Shown here: piece after piece, positions 27,706-36,996 of the stretch | Layout of the letters: every line of letters begins with the position of its first letter | Numbering within the stretch: the stretch's first letter is position 1 | Source of the DNA: Jejubacter calystegiae | GTDB taxonomy: Bacteria > Pseudomonadota > Gammaproteobacteria > Enterobacterales > Enterobacteriaceae | Direction of reading: 5' to 3' | NCBI RefSeq assembly: GCF_005671395.1 | Contig: NZ_CP040428.1 | Span: 1,736,001 to 1,800,000 of the forward strand | DNA length: 64,000 nt | The notes under the pieces: generated by a model | Told to the model about the DNA's origin: nothing | Database searches by the model: none | Seen by the model: only the letters and a program-made list of their open reading frames with translations | Translations under genes and position numbers: made by a program

Positions 27706-28681
27706 TTTGCCGTTAACGATAACCCTGGGCGTGTTTGTTCTGGGCTATCTCTACTGCCTGACGCAATTTCCAGGCTTTGCCACGACGCGGGTTATCTGCA
27801 ATATACTGACGGATAACGCTTTTCTTGGAATTATCGCTGTCGGAATGACCTTTGTGATTCTGTCCGGCGGTATCGATCTCTCTGTGGGATCGGTGATCGC
27901 TTTTACCGGCGTCTTTCTGGCTAAGGTGATTGGTACCTGGGGGTTATCGCCATGGTTGGCTTTTTCACTGGTGCTGATCATGGGCTGCGCCTTCGGGGCC
28001 TTTATGGGGCTGTTGATCGATGCGCTGAAGATCCCGGCATTTATCATCACCCTGGCCGGCATGTTCTTCCTGCGCGGCGTCAGCTATCTGGTTTCTGAAG
28101 CCTCGACCCCCATTAATCATCCCGTCTACGATATGCTCTCCAGTCTGGCATGGAAGATTCCCGGCGGCGGGAGACTCAGCGCCATGGGGCTGCTGATGCT
28201 GGCCGTGGTGGTTATCGGTATTTTTCTTGCCCACCGTACCCGCTTTGGTAACCAGGTCTACGCGATCGGCGGAAATGCAACCTCGGCAAATCTGATGGGG
28301 ATCTCAACGCGTGCCACCACCATCCGCATCTATATGCTTTCTACCGGACTGGCGACGCTGGCGGGGATTGTCTTTTCCATTTATACCCAGGCCGGTTATG
28401 CGCTGGCGGGCGTCGGGGTAGAGCTGGATGCCATCGCGTCGGTGGTGATTGGCGGTACGCTACTGAGCGGTGGGGTTGGCACCGTGCTGGGCACGTTATT
28501 CGGGGTGGCGATTCTGGGGCTGATTCAAACCTATATTAACTTCGACGGCACGCTCAGCTCCTGGTGGACGAAAATCGCCATCGGCATTCTACTGTTTGTG
28601 TTTATCGCTCTTCAGCGCGGGTTGACCGTACTGTGGGAAAACCGTCAGAGTTCGCCGGTGACGCGAACCACGGCGGAGTGA
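27692..28681 (+). CDS. yjfF: Galactofuranose ABC transporter, permease YjfF
   Basis: Second permease subunit, forming a heterodimer with YtfT. The 329 residues (E. coli 331) include LSGGIDLSVGSVIAFTGVFL and VVIGGTLLSGGVGTVLG, paralogous to the corresponding blocks of YtfT. The gene begins inside the ytfT coding sequence. The C-terminus differs slightly from E. coli (SSPVTRTTAE). A convergent terminator shared with fbp follows after 9 bp. Confidence 0.94.
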   Translation: MIKRNLPLTITLGVFVLGYLYCLTQFPGFATTRVICNILTDNAFLGIIAVGMTFVILSGGIDLSVGSVIAFTGVFLAKVIGTWGLSPWLAFSLVLIMGCAFGAFMGLLIDALKIPAFIITLAGMFFLRGVSYLVSEASTPINHPVYDMLSSLAWKIPGGGRLSAMGLLMLAVVVIGIFLAHRTRFGNQVYAIGGNATSANLMGISTRATTIRIYMLSTGLATLAGIVFSIYTQAGYALAGVGVELDAIASVVIGGTLLSGGVGTVLGTLFGVAILGLIQTYINFDGTLSSWWTKIAIGILLFVFIALQRGLTVLWENRQSSPVTRTTAE

Positions 28682-28690
28682 TTTGAAGAT

Positions 28691-28717
28691 AGCCCCTCTC
28701 ACGAGAGAGGGGCTTTA
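28691..28717. terminator. Bidirectional terminator between yjfF and fbp
   Basis: AGCCCCTCTC (28691-28700) pairs perfectly with GAGAGGGGCT (28705-28714) around ACGA; a short T/A tail is present on the plus side. It serves convergent yjfF and fbp. The stem core is related in composition to the CCCTCTCC repeats nearby. Confidence 0.7.
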
Positions 28718-28729
28718 CACCCGGGAAAA

Positions 28730-29728
28730 TTAATCGTCGGGGAATTCGCGAATAAAACGCTCGACGTCATCCACCATATGGGTGTTGCCGACAAAGAACG
28801 GGCGACGCTGATGCAGGCTATCCGGAATAATATCCAGGATGCGCTCTTTGCCATCGCTGGCCTTACCGCCCGCCTGCTCGGCCAGGAAGGCCATTGGGTT
28901 GCACTCATACAGCAGGCGCAGCTTGCCCTGAGGGTGGCTGGCGGTGCTGGGGTAGAGATAAATACCGCCTTTCAGCAGGTTACGGTGGAAGTCGGCTACC
29001 AGCGAACCGATATAGCGCGAGGTGTAAGGGCGCTGGGTCGCTTTATCTTCTTCCTGGCAGAACTTGATGTACTTCTTCACCCCCATCGGGAATTTAATGT
29101 AGTTCCCTTCGTTGATGGAGTATGTGTTGCCTTTTTCCGGGAAGCGCATGCGCTCCTGGCTGACGCAGAAGACGCCAAGGGAGGGATCGTAGGTGAAGGC
29201 GTGGACGCCGCAGCCGGTGGTATAGACCAGCATGGTGGATGAGCCGTAAACCACATAGCCCGCTGCGACCTGGCGGCTGCCCGGCTGCAGGAAGTCCTCT
29301 TCGGTAACCGGCGTGCCGACCGGCGTTACGCGGCTGTAGATAGAGAAGATGGTGCCGACGGAGACGTTAACATCGATATTGGAAGAGCCGTCCAGCGGAT
29401 CCATCAATACCACGTATTTCGCGTGCTCGCAACCTTCGAACACCACGATTTCGTCCTCTTCTTCAGAGGCGATACCCGCCACGATGTCGCGGGCCTTCAG
29501 CGCGGCCTTCAGTTTTTCATTGGCGAACAGGTCGAGCTTCTGCTGCACTTCGCCCTGAACGTTTTCGGCGCCGCTGGCTCCCAGAATATCAACCAGTCCG
29601 GCTTTGTTGATATCGCGATGGATAATTTTAGCGCCGAGTTTTATCGCTGAGATCAGCGCGGTCAGCTCACCGGTTGCATGAGGAAACTCATGCTGCTTCT
29701 CAACAATAAATTCACCTAACGTCTTCAT
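28730..29728 (-). CDS. fbp: Fructose-1,6-bisphosphatase class 1
   Basis: Gluconeogenic enzyme converting fructose-1,6-bisphosphate to fructose-6-phosphate in the cytosol. The 332 residues equal E. coli FBPase. Metal-binding residues are present in the SEEEDE segment (~88-93) and [18 protein letters not shown] (D110, D113), and [19 protein letters not shown] near the C-terminus completes the active site. Monocistronic and convergent with yjfF; divergent from mpl. Confidence 0.98.
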   Translation of the reverse strand: MKTLGEFIVEKQHEFPHATGELTALISAIKLGAKIIHRDINKAGLVDILGASGAENVQGEVQQKLDLFANEKLKAALKARDIVAGIASEEEDEIVVFEGCEHAKYVVLMDPLDGSSNIDVNVSVGTIFSIYSRVTPVGTPVTEEDFLQPGSRQVAAGYVVYGSSTMLVYTTGCGVHAFTYDPSLGVFCVSQERMRFPEKGNTYSINEGNYIKFPMGVKKYIKFCQEEDKATQRPYTSRYIGSLVADFHRNLLKGGIYLYPSTASHPQGKLRLLYECNPMAFLAEQAGGKASDGKERILDIIPDSLHQRRPFFVGNTHMVDDVERFIREFPDD

Positions 29729-29900
29729 AACACGATCCCTGCATCAGTCGGTTAAAAAAAAGTGGAGGTTAGCTTAACAAACATTGAACACTCTGCGCTC
29801 AGGTGAATCGCATCAGCAGACACCAGAAAAACCTGAAATCAGGTGCCACTGCGCAGACATATGGGTAGAATGTGCGCCGAACCAAACAAAGGTAGTGATT

Positions 29901-31271
29901 ATGCGCATTCATATTCTGGGGATTTGCGGCACCTTCATGGGCGGGCTGGCGATGCTGGCACGCTCGCTGGGCCATGAGGTCACCGGCTCGGACGACAATG
30001 TCTATCCGCCGATGAGCACACTGCTGGAACAGCAGGGAATTGAGTTAACCGAGGGCTATGACCCCGCGCAGCTGGAGCCGCGCCCGGACATGGTGATTAT
30101 CGGTAACGCGATGACACGCGGTAACCCCTGCGTGGAAGCGGTACTGGAACAGGGCATTCCCTATATGTCCGGCCCCCAGTGGCTGCACGACTTCGTGCTG
30201 CGCGACCGCTGGGTTGTGGCAGTGGCCGGTACTCACGGCAAGACCACCACGGCGGGCATGGTCACCTGGATTCTGGAATCCTGCGGCTATCAGCCAGGCT
30301 TTGTCATCGGCGGCGTTCCCGGCAACTTCGATGTGTCGGCGCGGCTGGGCGGCAGCCCGTTCTTTGTGATTGAAGCGGATGAATATGACTGCGCATTCTT
30401 CGACAAGCGTTCCAAGTTTGTCCACTACTGTCCGCGCACGCTGATTCTTAATAACCTTGAGTTCGATCACGCCGATATCTTCGACGATCTGCGGGCCATC
30501 CAGAAGCAGTTCCATCATCTGGTGCGTATTGTACCGGGACAGGGGCGGATTATCTGGCCGGAAAGCGACGCCAACCTGAAACAGGTACTGGGTATGGGCT
30601 GCTGGAGCGAACAGGAGCAGGTGGGTGAACAGGGCCACTGGCAGGCGAAGAAGGTGAGCCAGGATGCTTCCCACTGGGAAGTGTGGCTGGACGGCGAGCG
30701 CGTCGGCGAAGTGAACTGGCAGCTGGTGGGCGAGCATAATATGCATAACGGCCTGATGGCGATTGCCGCGGCGCGTCACGTGGGCGTCGCGCCGGATGAA
30801 GCCGGCCGCGCCCTGGGCAGCTTTATTAACGCCCGTCGTCGCCTGGAAGTACGCGGTGAAGCGAATGGCGTCACGGTTTATGACGACTTCGCCCATCATC
30901 CGACGGCCATTCTGGCTACTCTGGCGGCGCTGCGTGGCAAGGTGGGCGGTACCGCACGCATCCTGGCGGTGCTGGAGCCGCGATCCAATACCATGAAGAT
31001 GGGCGTGAGCAAGGACGATCTGGCCCCTTCACTGGGCCGTGCCGACGAAGTCTTTCTGTATCAGCCGCACCACATCCCGTGGCAGGTTTCCGAAGTGGCG
31101 GATGCCTGCATCCAGCCTGCGCACTGGAGCGCTGACGTTGATGCGTTGGTGGAGATGGTGGTGAAAAGCGCCCAGCCGGGCGATTACATTCTGGTGATGA
31201 GCAACGGCGGTTTTGGCGGCATCCATCAGAAGCTGCTGGATGCCCTGGACGCCAAAGCGCAGCAGGCGTAA
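29901..31271 (+). CDS. mpl: UDP-MurNAc:L-Ala-gamma-D-Glu-meso-DAP ligase Mpl
   Basis: Mur-ligase homologue that reattaches the recycled tripeptide from old peptidoglycan to UDP-N-acetylmuramate. The 456 residues (E. coli 457) begin MRIHILGICGTFMGGLA, have the ATP loop GTHGKTTT at residues 110-117, the EADEYDCAFFDKRSKF block and VYDDFAHHPTAI near 340. The ATG at 29901 is chosen because AAAGG precedes it and E. coli Mpl starts identically; the frame is open 39 codons further upstream but without homology. Confidence 0.97.
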   Translation: MRIHILGICGTFMGGLAMLARSLGHEVTGSDDNVYPPMSTLLEQQGIELTEGYDPAQLEPRPDMVIIGNAMTRGNPCVEAVLEQGIPYMSGPQWLHDFVLRDRWVVAVAGTHGKTTTAGMVTWILESCGYQPGFVIGGVPGNFDVSARLGGSPFFVIEADEYDCAFFDKRSKFVHYCPRTLILNNLEFDHADIFDDLRAIQKQFHHLVRIVPGQGRIIWPESDANLKQVLGMGCWSEQEQVGEQGHWQAKKVSQDASHWEVWLDGERVGEVNWQLVGEHNMHNGLMAIAAARHVGVAPDEAGRALGSFINARRRLEVRGEANGVTVYDDFAHHPTAILATLAALRGKVGGTARILAVLEPRSNTMKMGVSKDDLAPSLGRADEVFLYQPHHIPWQVSEVADACIQPAHWSADVDALVEMVVKSAQPGDYILVMSNGGFGGIHQKLLDALDAKAQQA

Positions 31272-31283
31272 TTCTGCATTGAT

Positions 31284-31319
31284 CCCCTCTCCCTTTGGGA
31301 GAGGGCCGGGGTGAGGGGA
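31284..31319 (+). repeat. CCCTCTCC-type intergenic hairpin repeat, copy 2
   Basis: CCCTCTCCC (31285-31293) pairs with GGGAGAGGG (31297-31305) around TTT, followed by CCGGGGTGAGGGG, as in copy 1 at 25127-25166. It lies in the 59-bp gap between convergent mpl and darP. Confidence 0.8.
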
Positions 31320-31330
31320 GCAGGCAATGA

Positions 31331-31876
31331 CTATTCCTCTGCCAGTTCCCGCAGATACTGGAAAATCTGGCGAGACGCCTTCGGCGGCTTGTTGGCCGCT
31401 TTCTCTTTCTTCGCGTTGCGGATAAGCGTACGCAACTGTTGACGGTCCGCATGGGGCCACAGATTCAGCACCTCGGTCATGGCCTCGTCGCCTTCATCCA
31501 CCAGCCTGTCGCGCAACGCTTCCAGCTTGTGGAACAGCGCCACCTGCTGGTTATGGCGGTTTTTCAGTTTATCCAGCGCCTGACGGATGGGGTCCACATC
31601 GCGGCTGCGCAGCATCTTACCTATCAGCTGTAGCTGGCGGCGGCGGCCCTCTTTCTTAATCCGCTGGGCCAGTTCAATGGCGTCGCGCAACTCATCGTCC
31701 AGTGGGATCTTATCCAGGGCGTTTTTCCCCAGGTCGACCATCTCGGCGCCCAGACGTTTCAGCTCTTCGGCGTCGCGCTTAATTTCGCTTTTGCTGACCC
31801 AGATTATCTCGTCGTCATCGTCATTCTCGTCGCCGGGCACATCGTCGAGCCACTCTTCTTCATGCTGTTTCGTCAT
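31331..31876 (-). CDS. darP: Ribosome biogenesis factor DarP (YjgA)
   Basis: Dual-action ribosome assembly protein associated with late 50S subunit maturation. The 181 residues match E. coli YjgA (183), starting [17 protein letters not shown] with an acidic linker, then [20 protein letters not shown] and the C-terminal [13 protein letters not shown]. The start is fixed by GAGGAG six nt upstream; the open frame continues 39 codons further without homology. Divergent from pmbA, as in E. coli. Confidence 0.95.
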   Translation of the reverse strand: MTKQHEEEWLDDVPGDENDDDDEIIWVSKSEIKRDAEELKRLGAEMVDLGKNALDKIPLDDELRDAIELAQRIKKEGRRRQLQLIGKMLRSRDVDPIRQALDKLKNRHNQQVALFHKLEALRDRLVDEGDEAMTEVLNLWPHADRQQLRTLIRNAKKEKAANKPPKASRQIFQYLRELAEE

Positions 31877-32001
31877 CTCAGGCTCCTCAAAAAAAGAGGC
31901 TAATACTAGCAAAGAGTTCTCTGTTAGACTCAAAAAAGACGTCTTTAATTTTCCTGTGGTTAGGCACGCCGTCGGCGTGACTCTGACCCACACCTTACAT
32001 T

Positions 32002-33354
32002 ATGGCATTGGCGATGAAAGTAATCACTCAGGTAGCGCAACAACGTAAAGCACTGGAACAGGCCGTGACGCAGGCGCTGGAGCTGGCGGCACAGCGTACG
32101 GACGGCGCGGAAGTGGCAGTGACCAAAACCACTGGTATTAGCGTCAGCACCCGCTACGGTGAGGTGGAGAACGTTGAGTTCAACAGCGATGGCGCGCTGG
32201 GCATTACCGTCTATCACCAGAACCGTAAAGGCAGCGCTTCGTCCACGGATCTGAGCCCGGAGGCTATCGACAGGACCGTGCAGGCGGCTATCGATATCGC
32301 CCGCTATACCTCGCCGGACCCCTGTGCGGGCGTGGCGGAAAAGGATCTGCTGGCCTTTGAAGCGCCGGATCTTGACCTGTTCCACCCGGCAGAGATCGAC
32401 CCCGAGCAGGCTATCGAGCTGGCGGCGCGCGCCGAGAATTCGGCCCTGAAAGTGGATAAACGTATTACCAATACTGAAGGCGGCAGCTTTAACAGCCACT
32501 ACGGCATTAAGGTGTTCGGCAACAGCCACGGCATGTTGCAGAGCTACTGCTCGTCGCGCCATTCGCTGTCCAGTTGCGTGATTGGCGAAGAGAATGGCAG
32601 CATGGAACGCGATTACGCGTATTCCATCTCCCGCGAGCTGGATGCCCTGAAGAGCCCGGAGTGGGTGGGTGAAGAGTGCGCACGTCGTACCCTGGCGCGC
32701 CTGGCGCCGCGTAAACTCTCTACTATGAAAGCGCCGGTGATCTTTGCGCCGGAAGTGGCGACGGGTCTGTTCGGTCACCTGGTCGGGGCCATTAGCGGCG
32801 GCGCGGTTTACCGTAAATCAACCTTCCTGCTGGATGTGCTGGGCCAGCAAATTCTGCCGGACTGGCTCACCATTGAAGAGCATCCCCATCTGCTTAAGGG
32901 GCTGGCTTCCACACCTTTCGATAGCGAAGGAGTGGCGACCAGACAGCGCGATATCGTGAAAGACGGCGTGTTGCAGCAGTGGCTGCTGACCAGTTACTCC
33001 GCCCGTAAGCTGGGGCTGCACAGCACCGGCCACGCCGGGGGGATCCATAACTGGCACATTGCGGGCCACGGCCTGGATTTTGACGGTATGCTCAAAGAGA
33101 TGGGCACCGGGCTGGTGGTGACCGAACTGATGGGCCAGGGCGTGAGCGCCATTACCGGCGACTATTCCCGCGGCGCCGCCGGTTTCTGGGTGGAAAACGG
33201 TGAAATTCAGTATCCGGTGAGTGAAATCACCATTGCCGGTAACCTGAAGGATATGTGGCGCAATATCGTCACCACCGGCGACGATATCGAAACCCGTAGC
33301 AATATTCAGTGTGGTTCGGTGCTGCTGCCGGAGATGAAAATCGCCGGGCAGTAA
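32002..33354 (+). CDS. pmbA: Metalloprotease PmbA (TldE)
   Basis: Non-catalytic partner in the TldD/TldE zinc protease that matures microcin B17 and degrades CcdA-type antitoxins in E. coli. The 450 residues equal the E. coli protein almost throughout, starting [31 protein letters not shown] and [20 protein letters not shown] are TldD/TldE family blocks. The protein lacks the HExxxH motif, as expected for the TldE subunit. A CcdA-like antitoxin gene occurs 23 kb away in this window. Confidence 0.96.
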   Translation: MALAMKVITQVAQQRKALEQAVTQALELAAQRTDGAEVAVTKTTGISVSTRYGEVENVEFNSDGALGITVYHQNRKGSASSTDLSPEAIDRTVQAAIDIARYTSPDPCAGVAEKDLLAFEAPDLDLFHPAEIDPEQAIELAARAENSALKVDKRITNTEGGSFNSHYGIKVFGNSHGMLQSYCSSRHSLSSCVIGEENGSMERDYAYSISRELDALKSPEWVGEECARRTLARLAPRKLSTMKAPVIFAPEVATGLFGHLVGAISGGAVYRKSTFLLDVLGQQILPDWLTIEEHPHLLKGLASTPFDSEGVATRQRDIVKDGVLQQWLLTSYSARKLGLHSTGHAGGIHNWHIAGHGLDFDGMLKEMGTGLVVTELMGQGVSAITGDYSRGAAGFWVENGEIQYPVSEITIAGNLKDMWRNIVTTGDDIETRSNIQCGSVLLPEMKIAGQ

Positions 33355-33368
33355 GCTCCCACTCCCTA

Positions 33369-33392
33369 AAGGCCGCCTGTGCGGCCTTTTTT
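33369..33392 (+). terminator. Intrinsic terminator of pmbA
   Basis: AAGGCCGC (33369-33376) and GCGGCCTT (33381-33388) form a stem with a 4-nt loop and T tract to 33392. It lies 14 bp after the pmbA stop and 32 bp before cybC. Confidence 0.85.
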
Positions 33393-33423
33393 ATAAATAA
33401 AAAAACCGAAGAGGAAGCAAGCA

Positions 33424-33813
33424 ATGCGAAAACCTGTCATCGCTCTGTTGACCGCCAGCGTACTGCTGGCCACCAGCGCCAGCGTACTGGCGCGGGATCT
33501 GGAAGAGGATATGGATATCCTGAACGACAGCTATAAAGCGGTGCTGAAAACCGACTCCCTTAGCGAGATGAAAACCGAGCTGACCACCATGCGTGCAGCG
33601 GCGATGGATGCCATGAAAGCCACGCCGCCGAAGCTGGAAGGCAAAGCGCCGGATAGCCCGGAAATCCAGGAATATCATAAGGGACTGACGCTGCTGGTCG
33701 GCCAGATAGACGGCGCCCTGAAGTTGGCGGACGCAGGCAAACTGCCGGAAGCTCGGGCGGCGGCTGAAGAGTTTAAGCAGACCCGTAATACTTATCACAA
33801 GAAGTTTCGCTGA
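33424..33813 (+). CDS. cybC: Soluble cytochrome b562
   Basis: Periplasmic four-helix-bundle haem protein. The 129-residue precursor has a signal peptide (MRKPVIALLTASVLLATSA, cut after VLA at residue 23), leaving a 106-residue mature chain. In mature numbering the haem ligands fall exactly at Met7 (RDLEEDM) and His102 (TYHKKFR), as in E. coli cytochrome b562. Unlike the non-functional allele of E. coli K-12 strains with a truncated leader, this leader is intact. It is the last gene of the E. coli-like ytf-cybC block. Confidence 0.94.
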   Translation: MRKPVIALLTASVLLATSASVLARDLEEDMDILNDSYKAVLKTDSLSEMKTELTTMRAAAMDAMKATPPKLEGKAPDSPEIQEYHKGLTLLVGQIDGALKLADAGKLPEARAAAEEFKQTRNTYHKKFR

Positions 33814-33845
33814 TCTGCCAGACTCGAATAATCCAGGAGGAGAAT

Positions 33846-34520
33846 GTGGGTAATTTCAGGGGATTGACTCAGGGTGGTCTGAACTTTCTGCAACAGCTCA
33901 GCCACAACAATAATAAGGAATGGTTTAGCGAAAACCGTGAGGTCTATGACCGGCAGATTATTGCTCCGCTGCGCGATCTGGTGGACGACCTGGCCGCCGA
34001 TATGCTGGCTATTGACGATCAATTCGAAGTGCGCCCTTCGGTGACCAAAACCATTTCGCGCATCCATCGCGATACCCGCTTCTCGCTGGATAAATCCCCT
34101 TATCGCAGCAACGTCTGGATTGTCTTCAAACGCCCGCGCAAGGTGTGGACCGATTCGCCGGTTTTCTTTTTCGAATTCGCCAGCGACAACTGGCGTTTCG
34201 GCATGGGCTATTACAGCGCCTCGCGCGAAACCATGAATCGCCTGCGCGAGCATATCGCCGACAACCCGCGCAGTTTCCTGCAAATGGCCGGCAAGATCCG
34301 CAAACATTTCGATTTGGAAGGGGAATCCTACAAGCGGCCGCTGGTAAAAAATCAGGCTCCGGAGCTGGCGGAATGGGCCAACCGTAAAACCTTTGCGCTA
34401 ATAGACCAGCGTTACGATATGGCGCCGCTGTTTTCCGACCGGTTGCCAGGACTGCTTCGCGATGGCTTCCGGCGCCTGGAGCCGCTGTATCAGCTGTTGG
34501 TGCAACTGGAGTCGCGCTAA
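33846..34520 (+). CDS. DUF2461 (TIGR02453) family protein
   Basis: A 224-residue cytosolic protein of unknown function. The early segment FLQQLSHNNNKEWFSENREVY, then RIHRDTRFSLDKSPYRSNVW and FYFE-like VFFFEFASDNWRFGMGYYSAS are characteristic of the DUF2461 family. Translation most likely begins at GTG 33846 after AGGAGG; an overlapping ATG leads into a seven-codon dead end. The gap to cybC is 32 bp, and the next gene runs in the opposite direction, its end only 2 bp away. No functional clue comes from context. Confidence 0.85.
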   Translation: MGNFRGLTQGGLNFLQQLSHNNNKEWFSENREVYDRQIIAPLRDLVDDLAADMLAIDDQFEVRPSVTKTISRIHRDTRFSLDKSPYRSNVWIVFKRPRKVWTDSPVFFFEFASDNWRFGMGYYSASRETMNRLREHIADNPRSFLQMAGKIRKHFDLEGESYKRPLVKNQAPELAEWANRKTFALIDQRYDMAPLFSDRLPGLLRDGFRRLEPLYQLLVQLESR

Positions 34521-34522
34521 CC

Positions 34523-34996
34523 CTACAACCCCAACTCGCTCAGCCCCGGATGATCGTCCGGCCGACGCCCCAGAGGCCAGCGGAACAGCCGTTCGGCCTC
34601 GTTAATCGCCAGATCGTTGATGCTGGCATGGCGCTGGCGCATCAGGCCGTTTTCATCGAACGCCCAGTTCTCATTGCCGTAGGAACGAAACCAGTTGCCG
34701 TGCTCGTCATGCCATTCATAGGCAAAGCGAACCGCGATACGCTCTTCCCCAAAGGCCCATAGTTCTTTAATCAGACGGTATTCCCGCTCTTTCTGCCACT
34801 TACGGGTCAGAAAATCTATCACCTGCTGGCGACCATCGATAAATTCATTACGGTTGCGCCAGACGGTATCTGTCGTATAGGCCAGCGCGACCCGGCCAGG
34901 ATCCCGGGTATTCCAGGCATCTTCGGCCAGTCGAACTTTAGTGATGGCGGTTTCAGAGGTAAAAGGGGGCAGGGGAGGTCGCTGTGGATCGGTCAT
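34523..34996 (-). CDS. DUF1348 (NTF2/SnoaL-like) family protein
   Basis: A 157-residue cytosolic protein of the nuclear-transport-factor-2-like fold. The core [41 protein letters not shown] and [20 protein letters not shown] are typical of the DUF1348 subgroup. Catalytic role, if any, is unknown. The start [12 protein letters not shown] follows AAAGGT; an upstream ATG twelve codons earlier has no signal. It faces DUF2461 with a 2-bp gap between stops. Confidence 0.85.
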   Translation of the reverse strand: MTDPQRPPLPPFTSETAITKVRLAEDAWNTRDPGRVALAYTTDTVWRNRNEFIDGRQQVIDFLTRKWQKEREYRLIKELWAFGEERIAVRFAYEWHDEHGNWFRSYGNENWAFDENGLMRQRHASINDLAINEAERLFRWPLGRRPDDHPGLSELGL

Positions 34997-35070
34997 ATTG
35001 TGGCTACCTTTGGTTGGGGGTTTTGCTATCAAAGGTAGCCGGAATGGCGCGTAAGAGAAAGCGCGGAGGG

Positions 35071-35745
35071 TCAGAACAAATAGCGCGCGCCCAGCACCAC
35101 TTCGCTGGAAACCAGCCGCGCCTTCATCTGTTCGTCCTTCAGGCCGCGGGCGTTGGTGAATCGGTTATAGCCGCTTTCCACCTTACCCATATCGATATAG
35201 CGGTAGCCCAGATCCAGGGTCAGACGCTCAATGGGGCTGTAGCTGACGCCTGCGCCCAGCGACCAGGCGAAATTATCCTGGGTCGAATCCGCGTAGTCGC
35301 GCGAAGGGTTACCCTGCCAGCCGTCGACCTTTACCCGGGCGATCCCGATACCCGCGGTGCCGTACAGCGCAAAACCGTAACCGAGCTGATAGTCGCGATA
35401 TACGTTCAGCATCAGGCGGCTGACGTCGGTCTTCATGTGGTTAAAGCTGTCCGGAAAGGCGGTGGAGCCGCTGGTGTACTCTGACTCCTTACGCAGTACA
35501 TATTCCCCTTCGGTACGCCATCCGTTGCCGAACTGATACCCTACGGCGAAGGCGCCATTGTAGAACCGTTCTCTCTCATGGCCGCTGACGAACTGGCCAA
35601 CGCCGGGGCGGCTGCTGGAATCCATCTCGCGGGCCGATTGATCGGCATGAAACAGCCGGGCCGCGCCGTAATAGCCTTCGCTGGCAAAAACGCTAAGCGG
35701 CAGGGCTGTCAGCAACAGAACAGAAGCAAACGCATTGATTTTCAT
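35071..35745 (-). CDS. Outer-membrane beta-barrel protein
   Basis: A 224-residue exported protein with signal peptide ([21 protein letters not shown]) and an eight-stranded OmpA/OmpW-like barrel pattern: alternating strands such as [20 protein letters not shown] and [15 protein letters not shown], ending in GARYLF with the C-terminal Phe used by the BAM machinery. Specific substrate or role is not recognisable. It lies 23 bp downstream of the GlcG/HbpS-like gene, so the two probably form an operon of two exported proteins next to a two-component system. Confidence 0.8.
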   Translation of the reverse strand: MKINAFASVLLLTALPLSVFASEGYYGAARLFHADQSAREMDSSSRPGVGQFVSGHERERFYNGAFAVGYQFGNGWRTEGEYVLRKESEYTSGSTAFPDSFNHMKTDVSRLMLNVYRDYQLGYGFALYGTAGIGIARVKVDGWQGNPSRDYADSTQDNFAWSLGAGVSYSPIERLTLDLGYRYIDMGKVESGYNRFTNARGLKDEQMKARLVSSEVVLGARYLF

Positions 35746-35768
35746 CAGAGTTCCCTGTTCCGTGGGGA

Positions 35769-36266
35769 TTAACCCGCATTAATCTGCTTCTGAACCGCGT
35801 CCAGCGCCTGCTGGGCGCACTGCTCGTCCAGATGACCGCCGGGTGCGCCAGCCACGCCGATGGCGCCAATCGTCTGCTGGCCCACTTTCACCGGCAGGCC
35901 GCCGCCCAGCAGCAGGAAGCCGGGAATATCTTTCAGATTGGCGGCGCCCGCGTTTTGCTGGGCGTTTTTCATTACCGCGCTGGTGGCATTACGGGTGGTC
36001 AGGGCGGTAAAGGCCTTCATCCTGCTGCCGTCGATGGTGTGGGGCCCGGCATTATCCATCCGTTTAACGGTTCTGATAACGCCCGCGTTATCCACTACGG
36101 TGACCGCCACGTTATAGTTCTGCGCGCTGCAGGACTGAATGGCCGCAGCGGCCAGTTGGTCGGCCAGTTCAAGGGAGAGATTCTTTTCGCTCAGCACGTT
36201 AGCGGCAAAAGCGGGGGCAGCGGCAAGGCTTGCGACCAGCGCGCCGGTGAACACCAGAGATTTCAT
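35769..36266 (-). CDS. Secreted GlcG/HbpS-like haem-binding family protein
   Basis: A 165-residue protein with signal peptide (MKSLVFTGALVASLAAAPAFA) followed by a GlcG/HbpS (PduO C-terminal-like) domain: NVAVTVVDNAGVIRTVKRMD, then SRMKAFTALTTRNATSAVM, GGLPVKVGQQTIGAIGVAG. HbpS of Streptomyces binds haem and partners a sensor kinase; whether this homologue does is unknown. GTG (36269) directly precedes the ATG used here. The adjacent sensor kinase/response-regulator pair makes an accessory sensing role conceivable. Confidence 0.8.
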   Translation of the reverse strand: MKSLVFTGALVASLAAAPAFAANVLSEKNLSLELADQLAAAAIQSCSAQNYNVAVTVVDNAGVIRTVKRMDNAGPHTIDGSRMKAFTALTTRNATSAVMKNAQQNAGAANLKDIPGFLLLGGGLPVKVGQQTIGAIGVAGAPGGHLDEQCAQQALDAVQKQINAG

Positions 36267-36366
36267 CACGATCCTGACTCCTTGTTGATCTGTTGTCGTC
36301 AGGAACAGCCTAAACGGGGGCGCGAGTCAGCACTATTCGGTTGAATACCAGGGAGACTGGGTAATT

Positions 36367-36996
36367 TTACCTGGTGCCGCCCTCTTCGGGCGGGGTCAGC
36401 CCGCCATACAGGCGAATCAGCTTCGCCAGCGAATTGACCCCCAGCCGGGCAAAGGCGTTGGCCCGGTGGGCCTCCACGGTGCGGGGAGAAAGTTCCAGCT
36501 CCCGGGCGATCTCCTTATTCGCTTTGCCTTCCACAATCAGGGCGATGACCTCCTGTTCCCGGGCCGATAGCGTGGCGAGCCGGGTTTGCAGTTCGGCGGT
36601 TTTTTGCTGCTGTTGCAGGCTCTGGCGGCGCTGCTCCATGGCCGCCCCTACGGTGTCGAACAGCGTGTCGGCATCGATAGGCTTGGTCAGAAATTCAAAG
36701 GCGCCGTTCTTAAAGGCCCGGCGGCACAGGTCGATATTGCCGTGGCCGGTCATGATGATCACCGGAATGGTCAGCCCCTGGCCACGCCACTCCTCAAGCA
36801 GCGTCATACCGGTTTTGCCCGGCATGCGGATATCCAGCAGCAGACAGCCGGAAAGCGCGGGCAGATCCGTGACTGCGGCCTGAAACTGCTGCACGCTGGC
36901 GAAGGTTTCGGTCTGCCAGCCCACCGTTGCCAGCAGTGCGCTCAGGGAGCAGCGAATCGCCTCATCATCATCAATCAGATATATACGCTGTTGCAT
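36367..36996 (-). CDS. FixJ/DctR-type response regulator
   Basis: A 209-residue response regulator: receiver domain (1-120) with acidic pocket DDD (9-11), phospho-acceptor D55 in LLLDIRMPG and signalling Lys in FLTKPID; then a LuxR-type helix-turn-helix (~142-198, TLSAREQEVIALIVEGKANK, SPRTVEAHRANAFARLGV). Translation is coupled to the kinase gene through a one-base TGATG overlap. Targets are unknown; the divergent mdc operon or the neighbouring exported-protein operon are the candidates. Confidence 0.9.
   Translation of the reverse strand: MQQRIYLIDDDEAIRCSLSALLATVGWQTETFASVQQFQAAVTDLPALSGCLLLDIRMPGKTGMTLLEEWRGQGLTIPVIIMTGHGNIDLCRRAFKNGAFEFLTKPIDADTLFDTVGAAMEQRRQSLQQQQKTAELQTRLATLSAREQEVIALIVEGKANKEIARELELSPRTVEAHRANAFARLGVNSLAKLIRLYGGLTPPEEGGTR

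Noticed and set aside
29784-29900. N-terminal extension of Mpl by 39 codons
   Set aside because: The known N-terminus MRIHILGICG starts at 29901 with its own ribosome-binding site.
30045-30899. 284-codon minus-strand frame opposite mpl
   Set aside because: Antisense shadow of Mpl; no start signal and no protein-family pattern.
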